DNA from: a bacterium
Lineage (GTDB): Bacteria; Patescibacteriota; Patescibacteriia; SG8-24
NCBI GenBank assembly: GCA_023246195.1
Contig: JAHFIW010000010.1
Span: 1 to 36,777 of the forward strand
Reading direction: 5' to 3'
Length of the DNA stretch: 36,777 nucleotides
A program made the position numbers and the translations under genes. Positions 26,393 to 32,230 of the stretch are shown here, in pieces; positions within the stretch are counted from its first letter, which is position 1, and every line of letters starts with the position of its first letter. The notes under the pieces are model-generated. The model had not been told where the DNA came from, did no database searches, and saw only the letters and a program-made list of their open reading frames with translations.

Positions 26393-26425
26393 AAAAACGC
26401 GCCACTCTCGTGACGCGCCTTTTTT
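26393..26425. terminator. bidirectional terminator hairpin
   Basis: CGCG-CCAC (26398-26405) pairs with GTGA-CGCG (26410-26417) around a TCTC loop, with one mismatch. A T-run follows on the + strand and an A-run precedes it, so it can end both the small + strand gene and the - strand hydrolase gene. Confidence 0.75.
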
Positions 26426-26476
26426 ATTAACCACGCGATGCCGTTGAGACGGAAGTTTCGTGTCGTTTGCAAAATC

Positions 26477-27100
26477 TCACGCGAGTTTGTCACCTCTCTT
26501 GACGCGAGTAACTCGCCGCAGCACTTTCATTGCCGCCTTGAGATAGCGACTGTCGTTGAGGTCGTGTGGTGCACCAGGGATGACCGTTAGCGTGGCACTA
26601 TCAGCGATCATCCGGTGGAGCTTCTTAGTTGCAGCGATGAGCGGCGGGAAGTCGTCACTTCCAACTAGGATCTCAATGCGTCCAGACTTTATTTTATTGA
26701 CCTCAGTCATGCTGAACTTCGCGAAGTCGCGCATGCGTTTCTTTCCGAGCATCTTCTCGGCGATCGGTGGCAGCCGGGGAAGACATTCCCTGAAATAAGG
26801 TGACGGCGACGCGGCGATGACTGCCGCGAATTCCTTCCGTCCAGCGAGCAGAAGCGCCATCATGGCCCCGAAAGAAAAGCCGAAGATTGCCTCGACGTGA
26901 CCTGCCCTATCCAGTGCCATTTCCGCCTGGCGCAGCCAGCTTGTCATCGTCGTCCGCGACCAGTTGATAGTAATCGGAACCACGCGCCAACCGAGGCGTT
27001 TAAGTTCTCGCCGGACTGCAACGTATCCTGGGTCGGACGTCTTTTCACCGAAACCAGGGATGACAGCACAGGTCGGCTTTCCTATTTTTTTCCTTCGCAT
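26477..27100 (-). CDS. alpha/beta-hydrolase-fold protein
   Basis: The protein has 207 residues. CAVIPGFGEK gives the first strand and oxyanion turn. GFSFGAMMALLL (74-85) is the GxSxG nucleophile elbow with Ser76. ILVGSDDFPPL offers the acid, and GAPHDLND near the C-terminus supplies the catalytic His. Length and order fit a compact hydrolase without a large lid. The substrate is unknown. No signal peptide is seen, so it should be cytoplasmic. It is convergent with the small + strand gene, shares a terminator with it, and lies just outside the RiPP islet boundary repeat. Confidence 0.8.
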   Translation of the reverse strand: MRRKKIGKPTCAVIPGFGEKTSDPGYVAVRRELKRLGWRVVPITINWSRTTMTSWLRQAEMALDRAGHVEAIFGFSFGAMMALLLAGRKEFAAVIAASPSPYFRECLPRLPPIAEKMLGKKRMRDFAKFSMTEVNKIKSGRIEILVGSDDFPPLIAATKKLHRMIADSATLTVIPGAPHDLNDSRYLKAAMKVLRRVTRVKRGDKLA

Positions 27101-27127
27101 AGCACTTCTTGATTTTGCCTGGATGTT

Positions 27128-27247
27128 CTATCGAACCGCCGATTTAGGCATCGGCAGTCCGAGTTTCTGGAGCGGTAGGTAGTGGAAGTAATACTGGCAA
27201 CCGACCGAGGTGATGTAGTCCAGCGTGTCCTCGTCATGGGACGTCAC
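27128..27247 (-). CDS. possible short protein of 39 residues upstream of the hydrolase
   Basis: An open frame from GTG 27247 to TAG, ending 27 bases before the hydrolase start on the same strand. The product contains SHDEDTLDYITSVG and YYFHYLPLQKLGLPMP, which reads like a folded or helical segment rather than random translation. A stop lies immediately before the GTG, so it is not the tail of a longer frame. It could be a remnant gene or a small leader gene. No family is recognised. Confidence 0.35.
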   Translation of the reverse strand: MTSHDEDTLDYITSVGCQYYFHYLPLQKLGLPMPKSAVR

Positions 27248-27275
27248 CGATTAACATTACTCTTATTGATTGATT

Positions 27276-27390
27276 AACAAAACCGCCCACGATAGGCGGT
27301 TCTGTCTAGGCGACAAGGCCCAATCGGCCGTCCCTTGTGCCCTAGGCATGCGGGTCTGCCGTTAAGAAATTGTCGTGGCGGTGGCGATGT
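27276..27390. repeat. diverged direct repeat, copy A: relic of a tRNA-Ser 3' end and its terminator
   Basis: This stretch is a diverged copy of 31188-31301. Exact blocks are AACAAAACCGCCC, AGGCGGTT, GGCGACAAGGCCC and the 19-base TAAGAAATTGTCGTGGCGG (27363-27381). In the other copy the last block runs into the 3' end of tRNA-Ser(GCT) including the encoded CCA; here the tRNA body decays after about 15 bases. The hairpin AACCGCC/GGCGGTT (27281-27300) reads as a - strand terminator, as it does in copy B. Confidence 0.85.
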
Positions 27391-27460
27391 CCGCAAGTTT
27401 GAACCAAAAAGATAGCTAAAATTCAAGGATGTTGATAAAAGTATAAAGGAATTACGAGCA

Positions 27461-27628
27461 ATGTTCGAAGTTCATCCAGAGGGTTCTTCCGCGCCCGCTG
27501 CCGGACCGAGGCGGGGCGGGATAGACTGGGGGGCACCGTCGGAATCCAGAGATGGGCATAATCGAGATGTGCAGGTGGCAATGATGAAGCTACCGGAGTA
27601 TTCAAGTCTAGAGCGGATCACCTATTGA
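27461..27628 (+). CDS. doubtful small protein of 55 residues
   Basis: An open frame from ATG 27461 to TGA 27628, with AAAGGA 11 bases ahead. The product starts MFEVHPEGSS, has an Arg/Gly-rich middle (GPRRGGIDWG) and ends MKLPEYSSLERITY. No family is recognised. Part of it overlaps a diverged repeat shared with 26144-26191, which weakens the case that it is translated. It lies inside the islet, 31 bases before the metalloprotease-like gene. Confidence 0.3.
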   Translation: MFEVHPEGSSAPAAGPRRGGIDWGAPSESRDGHNRDVQVAMMKLPEYSSLERITY

Positions 27629-27659
27629 GGGTAACTGGCAATCCTGATAACCTAACGTC

Positions 27660-28277
27660 ATGAAAGCTTCAGGGCATCCGAAAACATATTGCGTGGCATT
27701 TCGCTACAGCCAGATTTACGACGAACAGTGTCGTGCCGCCTTTGAGTTGTCGCCGAAGCACGAACGTCCATACCCAGCCGCGAAGACGATAATGGCATTC
27801 ATGCGCCGTCTGGAGAAGGAATGGCGGCGAGATGAGCAGGGCGTCCTCAATGCCATTCAGCGATTCTCTGGAATCAGATGGACTACCGGTGAACATGTCT
27901 GTTACGTCGTCGGATCCGGAATCCCTTTTTCAGACCCGCTGACGATGCCAGTTTTCGCCCCGCAGGCACCCATCGATTACGCTTCCGACGTACTCTGCCA
28001 CGAGCTGATTCATCGCAACCTCATTGAGCCGTCTTTTTCCGCCAGATGGAAGAAAATATCGGTCAAACTTAAAAGGCAATATCCAAAAGACACGGAAAAC
28101 GCGCTGGTGCACGTTCTCGTCCATGCGATTCACGAGCAGATTTTCTTGAGCCTGTTTTCCGAAGAGAGGCTAAGGCGCGATAAGCGCATTATGTTCGTTC
28201 ATCCTGATTATCGTCGAGCCTGGGAAATCGTGGAAGAAGTCGGCGCAAAAAAAATCATTGCGACATATCTCAGATAA
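27660..28277 (+). CDS. putative HExxH zinc metalloprotease
   Basis: The protein has 205 residues, without signal peptide or membrane segment. DVLCHELIHRNL contains HELIH (114-118), the HExxH zinc-binding pattern. About 40 residues later, HVLVHAIHEQIF offers His155, His158 or Glu159 as a third ligand. The spacing resembles small gluzincin-like proteases, but I cannot assign a named family. It is convergent with the YcaO/precursor operon, which ends about 60 bases away, and lies within the same repeat-bounded segment. A role in leader removal from the modified peptide is only a hypothesis. A weak TTGAGG/GATAAC promoter (27625-27651) would give a nearly leaderless message. Confidence 0.6.
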   Translation: MKASGHPKTYCVAFRYSQIYDEQCRAAFELSPKHERPYPAAKTIMAFMRRLEKEWRRDEQGVLNAIQRFSGIRWTTGEHVCYVVGSGIPFSDPLTMPVFAPQAPIDYASDVLCHELIHRNLIEPSFSARWKKISVKLKRQYPKDTENALVHVLVHAIHEQIFLSLFSEERLRRDKRIMFVHPDYRRAWEIVEEVGAKKIIATYLR

Positions 28278-28306
28278 AAAATGACGGCGCTAGTATCAGC
28301 GTCGCC
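28275..28306 (-). terminator. terminator of the RiPP operon
   Basis: On the - strand GGCGACGCT pairs with AGCGCCGTC (one mismatch, one G-U) around a GATACT loop, followed by ATTTTTTA. It lies 28 bases after the precursor stop and closes the two-gene operon. The + strand side lacks a T-run. Confidence 0.75.
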
Positions 28307-28334
28307 AAGTACCTACGCGTTCAGTACCTGTTCA

Positions 28335-28466
28335 TCAGGTGCTGACGTTGCAGTTCGTGCCGGTGTGACCGCATGAGGTGTTCATGGCCTCGGTGCTGGT
28401 CCTGGTGCCCTTGGACCGGACCTTGAGGCCCAGCTTCTTCAGGCGGTTCTTCTTGTTGGTTCGCAT
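28335..28466 (-). CDS. candidate RiPP (thiazole/oxazole-type) precursor peptide, 43 residues
   Basis: The gene runs from ATG (28464-28466) to TGA (28335-28337). The product begins MRTNKKNRLKKLGLKVRSKG, a strongly basic leader-like part, then TRTSTEAM, and ends NTSCGHTGTNCNVST. The last 15 residues hold two Cys (32, 39), two Ser and five Thr among Gly and Asn, the residues that YcaO cyclodehydratases turn into azolines and azoles. AAGGAG stands 12 bases ahead of the start (28479-28484). The gene begins 28 bases after the stop of the YcaO/SagB enzyme and is followed by a terminator. Size, composition and position fit a TOMM precursor. A leader cleavage site cannot be fixed; somewhere around residues 20-28 is a guess. 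The core could also carry other modifications. Confidence 0.82.
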   Translation of the reverse strand: MRTNKKNRLKKLGLKVRSKGTRTSTEAMNTSCGHTGTNCNVST

Positions 28467-28494
28467 TGGAATGTACTACTCCTTTCTTCCATGT

Positions 28495-30681
28495 TCAGGC
28501 GAGCGGATGGAGTTTCGGTACCGAACGCCCTGTTGTTGTTCCGGCATCACGGCATTGCTGCATAAGCTGATGCAAACGCGGCAGGCCGAGATCTTGTTCT
28601 CCGTAACCGAATTTGATGGAGACAACGCCGGGAATGATCGAACGCGTCACGACCAGTGGCTGATCGCGAAACGTGCCCTTCGGAAGAGCGTGCTCATAGT
28701 AGAAGACTGGACCGATTTTGTCAATGGTCCACTGGAGCCACGCCTCAGGATCCGACTGCGTCGGGAATCGACCATCCTCACTGCCAGCCTTTGAGCCAGA
28801 CGACCACGCATCGACATAGTCGAATGCGTAGCCTCCCGCAAAGCAGAGCAGATGATCTTCGACGGAGCGTACGGAGTTCGGCGCAACCCGAGTCCGGTCT
28901 TTTCCTTCCAGTCCCGCGATGCTGCGCAGGACTTCGGAGCAGGCGTGTCTTGCCGCTTCTGCGAAGCTAGTTCCGCCTGCTGTTGCGACGAATGTTGAGC
29001 GGCGTTGGCGGTCGATGCCGACGGCACAGACGCATGGAATGGAGGTCGTTATGTCCAGAAAACGCAACTCCATGCCCTTCGATCGCCACGAACGGACGAA
29101 TCGTACGAGTTGCTCGGTCTCCGCATCTGGCAGCCGAGTCGGAGCTGCTCCGGAGAACCACCATGCGATCAGGCTTTCTCGCTCCAGAAGCTCTGACGTA
29201 GCTTTCCAGATGGACTCCTTCAGGCTCGTATGCGCGGCGACTCCGCTGGACGTCGCGTAGCTGTAGAGCTTCTTGTCGTCCTCGCCATAGGGATAGAACA
29301 GAAAGTCACCTGCGACGTATGCCTTGTCGTCGCCTCCCCATTTTCGCGCTTCGTACCACGACGCGACCGAGCGCCGATTGAACGGTGCGAGACGTGAGGG
29401 AACGAGTTGGCATGCGGCGTATCTCTGCAGGTCTTGCGGATGGATGACCTCTGCGTTTCCCAGAGATGACATCGTTCCGATCTTTACGGGCGTAGGAATC
29501 CACCCCGCGCTGAAGCGTTCGACACCCTCCGCGATTGCCTTCACGACCGCGAGTTCTCGCGTGGACGATTCGGCGCCTACGATTTGCACGTCCATTCCCT
29601 TGCCGCGGTGGGCGATCGGAACGGCGGCGCGAGCCTGTACGGAATAGCGGTCAACGAAAAAATCCGGATCGCGTCTCCGTATCTCGAACGAGTTGACGAT
29701 GCCGGTTGATCCCACATATGCGGCGATCAGCTTGGCTGAATCCGGCTTGCGTGAGGATACCATCGGCTTAGCCGCATAACCGCCCGCGACGACGATCAAC
29801 GGAATGTCGGTCTCTGGTAGTTTCAAAACGCGGATGCAGACCGCTTCGGTAAACGCGCCGATCTCGCAGGTTGCCAGTCCGAGTTCAAGTGCATGCAGCT
29901 CGATGTTTTGCGCGACGTGCCCAGCTTCCAGCATGGCGTAGCGCCAGCCGCGTGCTCCGTACTTTTTCGTCGCGGCCTCGTAATCCGCCGTGATGACCAG
30001 GTAGATCGGAGCGCGTTCGCATGGCGCGTACGGAACGAACATCTTCATGACGCCACGAGCGGAAAGCTTTCGTCCGTCAAATGCACGATATGAATCGCCG
30101 TGACGTATGAGCGTCAGCACCCGACATGGATAGAGTCCGCCGGCAGACGGGATGCTCCGATGTGCGCCCCAGCCGTTGAGTGCCGTGCGGTCGAGTGATC
30201 TAGCCTGCCGTTCGCTCACTTCCTCGCTCGTGAAGGTACGGACTGACGTCCTTTCCGAGAGAAGCTTCATGAGAGGCGTTGCGTCAAGCGGAAGGTCAAC
30301 GTCTGACTCCTTCTTTCGACCGTCATGGAGCAGCCGCATATCCTCGGCCGTTCGTGGCGCGAGAGGGACCCCACTCGGATTCATGGATATCTCTTCAATG
30401 GTCAGCGGCATTCGACGGTTCGTCGTGATGAGATGAAGGTCGAACAGCCCTTCCAGCAAGTCGTTCGCGTCCTGTTCGGACATCGAATGGTCTCTTTGGA
30501 GCCTGCTCCTCACTTCTCTTGCGGTACCGAGATGGCCGTGACGGAGAACTGCTAGCAATCCGCCGAAATCGTCACCCTCGATCGTGCAGTCGCGGGCAAA
30601 TGCCGAATCGACGACCACAACGCCGTCGCGGTGTCGCAGCCTTTGCGCGAGTACGATGATGCGTTCGTCATTGTCGAACAT
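28495..30681 (-). CDS. fused SagB-type dehydrogenase / YcaO cyclodehydratase for azole RiPP synthesis
   Basis: The protein has 728 residues and three parts. Residues 1-90 look like a winged-helix, peptide-recognition-like domain (LLAVLRHGHLGTAREV, LLEGLFDLHLI). Residues 140-305 are a flavin nitroreductase of the SagB type: RTSVRTF, SIPSAGGLYP (177-184) and GWRYAMLEAGHVAQNIELHA. Residues about 335-728 are YcaO: AIAEGVERFS (382-391), SSGVAAHTSLKESI (478-491) and the nucleotide-binding SELLERES (496-503). The tail ends VPKLHPLA, with two Pro as in the Pro-rich C-termini of TOMM YcaO proteins. YcaO uses ATP to cyclise Cys/Ser/Thr onto the backbone; SagB oxidises the products to azoles. GAGG stands seven bases before ATG 30681. 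The usual E1-like partner (SagC or ocin-ThiF) and a transporter are not in the window. Confidence 0.92.
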   Translation of the reverse strand: MFDNDERIIVLAQRLRHRDGVVVVDSAFARDCTIEGDDFGGLLAVLRHGHLGTAREVRSRLQRDHSMSEQDANDLLEGLFDLHLITTNRRMPLTIEEISMNPSGVPLAPRTAEDMRLLHDGRKKESDVDLPLDATPLMKLLSERTSVRTFTSEEVSERQARSLDRTALNGWGAHRSIPSAGGLYPCRVLTLIRHGDSYRAFDGRKLSARGVMKMFVPYAPCERAPIYLVITADYEAATKKYGARGWRYAMLEAGHVAQNIELHALELGLATCEIGAFTEAVCIRVLKLPETDIPLIVVAGGYAAKPMVSSRKPDSAKLIAAYVGSTGIVNSFEIRRRDPDFFVDRYSVQARAAVPIAHRGKGMDVQIVGAESSTRELAVVKAIAEGVERFSAGWIPTPVKIGTMSSLGNAEVIHPQDLQRYAACQLVPSRLAPFNRRSVASWYEARKWGGDDKAYVAGDFLFYPYGEDDKKLYSYATSSGVAAHTSLKESIWKATSELLERESLIAWWFSGAAPTRLPDAETEQLVRFVRSWRSKGMELRFLDITTSIPCVCAVGIDRQRRSTFVATAGGTSFAEAARHACSEVLRSIAGLEGKDRTRVAPNSVRSVEDHLLCFAGGYAFDYVDAWSSGSKAGSEDGRFPTQSDPEAWLQWTIDKIGPVFYYEHALPKGTFRDQPLVVTRSIIPGVVSIKFGYGEQDLGLPRLHQLMQQCRDAGTTTGRSVPKLHPLA

Positions 30682-30737
30682 TGTTCTGCCTCGTTCATGT
30701 CAAGGGACGTTTTGCCACAAGTTATGGCTGATAACGC

Positions 30738-30764
30738 ATTAACATTAAAAATCAATTTTGTCAA
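30738..30764 (-). promoter_or_regulatory. putative promoter of the RiPP operon
   Basis: On the - strand TTGACA (30759-30764), a 15-base spacer and GTTAAT (30738-30743). The -35 is consensus; the -10 is weak and the spacer short, so the exact -10 is uncertain. It lies about 57 bases before the synthase start in a locally AT-rich stretch. Confidence 0.5.
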
Positions 30765-30816
30765 GATTGAGACATGTTGGATTTTCTAGGATTCAAACCT
30801 GAATGGGGGTTTGTGA

Positions 30817-30996
30817 GTGTCCCAAAATAATACTCCCCATGCCAAGGCCCGTGTTTTTAGTGACGACAAAAACAGCCATGAGGCCGCTTTGGTCAATTCA
30901 CTTGATTTGCTTGAGGATCGTCCAAATCTATACACCGACTCTCTTCTTAAACTTGGTGATGAAAGCCTCATAGTCCGATTCCTTTCTGGACAGTAG
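30817..30996 (+). CDS. possible small protein of 59 residues
   Basis: An open frame from GTG 30817 to TAG 30996, preceded by GGGGGT and by an in-frame TGA directly upstream of the start. The product is protein-like: SQNNTPHAKARVFSDDKNSH, then a helical EAALVNSLDLLEDRPNLY and TDSLLKLGDESLIVRFLSGQ at the end. No family is recognised. It lies divergent from the RiPP operon inside the repeat-bounded segment, so it could be an accessory, immunity or regulatory protein or the start of a decayed gene. The opposite strand (30928-31160) is also open, so coding on this strand is not certain. Confidence 0.42.
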   Translation: MSQNNTPHAKARVFSDDKNSHEAALVNSLDLLEDRPNLYTDSLLKLGDESLIVRFLSGQ

Positions 30997-31187
30997 CTGA
31001 CCGCCATCAAACCAAGAATTCGTCGTCGGAGATTCGTGCTTCAACGTTCGAATGACCAGATTTTTCTTGGATATGATTGTCCAGCACTTCTGAAACCCGC
31101 GCCTCTTTGCTTTCTGGTGCGATTTCTCGGCCTCACCAGCACGGTTATGGGCATTGCTAGTATCCGTGCCCAATCCTACAAAGTAAC

Positions 31188-31301
31188 AACAAAACCGCCC
31201 TTTCAGGCGGTTTTGTCTTGGCGACAAGGCCCCATCGGTCGCCCCTCTTACCTTGCGGTAAGTGAGTCGCACGATAAGAAATTGTCGTGGCGGAGGACGT
31301 G
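31188..31301. repeat. direct repeat, copy B: 3' end and flank of tRNA-Ser(GCT)
   Basis: This is the intact counterpart of 27276-27390. The 19-base identical block TAAGAAATTGTCGTGGCGG (31275-31293) covers the last six bases of the tRNA and its immediate flank. Further identical blocks reach the terminator hairpin at the other end. The two copies bracket about 3.8 kb that holds the RiPP locus. Confidence 0.85.
31191..31214 (-). terminator. terminator of tRNA-Ser(GCT)
   Basis: AAAACCGCC (31191-31199) pairs with GGCGGTTTT (31206-31214). Read on the - strand it ends in TTTTGTTGTT, placing it about 75 bases beyond the tRNA 3' end. The symmetrical A and T runs could also stop + strand transcription. 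Confidence 0.75.
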
Positions 31302-31376
31302 GGGCTCGAACCCACAAGACCCCTTTCGGGGTCACAGTTTAGCAAACTGTTGCCTTACCATTCGGCGCAGCCCTCC
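31288..31376 (-). tRNA. tRNA-Ser(GCT)
   Basis: An 89-base type II tRNA read on the - strand. The acceptor GGAGGGC pairs with GTCCTCC, anticodon loop TTGCTAA carries GCT between ACAGT/ACTGT, the long variable arm is GACCCCGAAAGGGGTC, and the T arm is GTGGG-TTCGAGC-CCCAC. The discriminator is G and CCA is encoded. It decodes AGC and AGU serine codons. Confidence 0.95.
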
Positions 31377-31390
31377 TCATTTGTACGGAC

Positions 31391-31419
31391 ATCCTATCCA
31401 GAATTGCCGTTTTTGTGAA
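31391..31419 (-). promoter_or_regulatory. promoter of tRNA-Ser(GCT)
   Basis: On the - strand TTCACA (31414-31419), a 17-base spacer and TAGGAT (31391-31396), placing the start of transcription a few bases before the tRNA. Confidence 0.65.
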
Positions 31420-31444
31420 GGGGCGGGGCCGCTGACGGCAAGTA

Positions 31445-31474
31445 TTGATTCTATGGGGTTATAAGCCGTACACT
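31445..31474 (+). promoter_or_regulatory. promoter of tRNA-Ser(TGA)
   Basis: TTGATT (31445-31450), an 18-base spacer and TACACT (31469-31474) put the start near 31481, four bases before the tRNA. An alternative -10, TATAAG at 31460-31465, has no matching -35. Confidence 0.55.
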
Positions 31475-31484
31475 ACCAGCACGT

Positions 31485-31572
31485 GGAGGGGTGGCCGAGT
31501 GGTCTAAGGCAGCAGACTTGAAATCTGCCGACCTGCAAGGGTCCGTGGGTTCGAATCCCACCCCCTCCGCCA
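31485..31572 (+). tRNA. tRNA-Ser(TGA)
   Basis: An 88-base type II tRNA. The acceptor GGAGGGG pairs with CCCCTCC, the anticodon loop CTTGAAA carries TGA between GCAGA/TCTGC, a long variable arm follows, and the T arm is GTGGG-TTCGAAT-CCCAC. CCA is encoded. It decodes UCA and other UCN serine codons and is divergent from tRNA-Ser(GCT). Confidence 0.96.
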
Positions 31573-31606
31573 CACAATAGCGACCATATTGGTCGCTATT
31601 GTGTTT
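31572..31606 (+). terminator. terminator of tRNA-Ser(TGA)
   Basis: ACACAATAGCGACCA and TGGTCGCTATTGTGT form a perfect 15-bp stem with a three-base loop and a short T-run. The stem begins at the final A of the tRNA. Confidence 0.85.
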
Positions 31607-31671
31607 GTACGTCGCGTCCTTTTTCCGGCGCGACAGGAGGATGTTGGCCAGCTCCAAAGAAGCGGCTTCTG

Positions 31672-31704
31672 CAAAATAAAACCGACCTTTGGAATTGGTC
31701 GGTT
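31672..31704 (-). terminator. terminator of the 126-residue hypothetical gene
   Basis: On the - strand AACCGACC (complement of 31697-31704) pairs with GGTCGGTT (complement of 31680-31687), followed by TTATTTT. It lies about 45 bases after the stop. Confidence 0.75.
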
Positions 31705-31749
31705 GGAACGAGCGTTCCTCGTGCCGCGGCCGCGTCTCCGTCAGGAAGG

Positions 31750-32130
31750 TCAGCGTGCATGCGCTTTTCTGGGCGGCGGAACCGCCACGTCCAGCTCGAG
31801 AGCGTCGTCCGTCAACGTGATGTCTTGCCCTTCGGTAAGAAGGGCTGGCAGCCATTTTTCGCGCAGCTCCGCACATGACGGCGCCTCCACGTCGATCGCT
31901 TCCGCCGTTCCGTCAACGGCATCGTCAGGATCCGTTTGGTCGTCGGCGGACGCGGTTCCTCGCAGGCCATCGAGTCGAGACTTCACTCGCTCATGGATTT
32001 CCGAGATCGGAATCTTCACGCGCACGGAACTTTTCTTGGCATGGCGTGCTTTCGCGCGGTGCGTATTGATGATTCCCCCGAGTGCCTCGCGGACGGCGTC
32101 CGCGACGAGTCTTTCAGCGTCTACTTTCAT
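31750..32130 (-). CDS. hypothetical acidic/basic protein (126 residues)
   Basis: The start at ATG 32128-32130 is fixed by a perfect AGGAGG six bases ahead. The product opens with a helix (MKVDAERLVADAVREAL), then a basic stretch (THRAKARHAKKSSVRVKI), an acidic middle (DDQTDPDDAVDG) and an Ala/Pro/Arg-rich end. No membrane segment, signal or catalytic motif is visible and I do not recognise the family. It has its own promoter and terminator and lies between the tRNA pair and the SNF2 helicase gene. Confidence 0.75.
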   Translation of the reverse strand: MKVDAERLVADAVREALGGIINTHRAKARHAKKSSVRVKIPISEIHERVKSRLDGLRGTASADDQTDPDDAVDGTAEAIDVEAPSCAELREKWLPALLTEGQDITLTDDALELDVAVPPPRKAHAR

Positions 32131-32183
32131 GTCGCGCCTCCTGTGGTTCTCAGGACTCTGTATTTGAACGGATGAACGAGCTG

Positions 32184-32212
32184 ACGTTAGCATAAGAGCC
32201 GCCTTTGGTCAA
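32184..32212 (-). promoter_or_regulatory. promoter of the 126-residue hypothetical gene
   Basis: On the - strand TTGACC (32207-32212), a 17-base spacer and TAACGT (32184-32189), preceded by TGC as in an extended -10. Confidence 0.55.
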
Positions 32213-32230
32213 CGGTGAGCTGTCGCTGCC

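Noticed and set aside
27128-27660. A CRISPR array or IS element in the accessory region
   Set aside because: The repeats here are two diverged tRNA-flank copies and one 48-base pair. There is no regular spacing, no transposase frame and no terminal inverted repeats.
28378-28794. A 138-codon open frame on the + strand across the precursor and the enzyme end
   Set aside because: It overlaps both - strand RiPP genes antisense and contains no recognisable domain. The - strand frames have a ribosome binding site and family motifs.
30928-31335. A 135-codon open frame on the - strand ending in YEAFITKFKKRVGV
   Set aside because: Its first third runs through the antisense-free tRNA-Ser(GCT) body and the terminator, so that part cannot be coding. 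The remaining 75 codons look partly protein-like but have no good start or ribosome binding site and overlap the + strand frame at 30817-30996.
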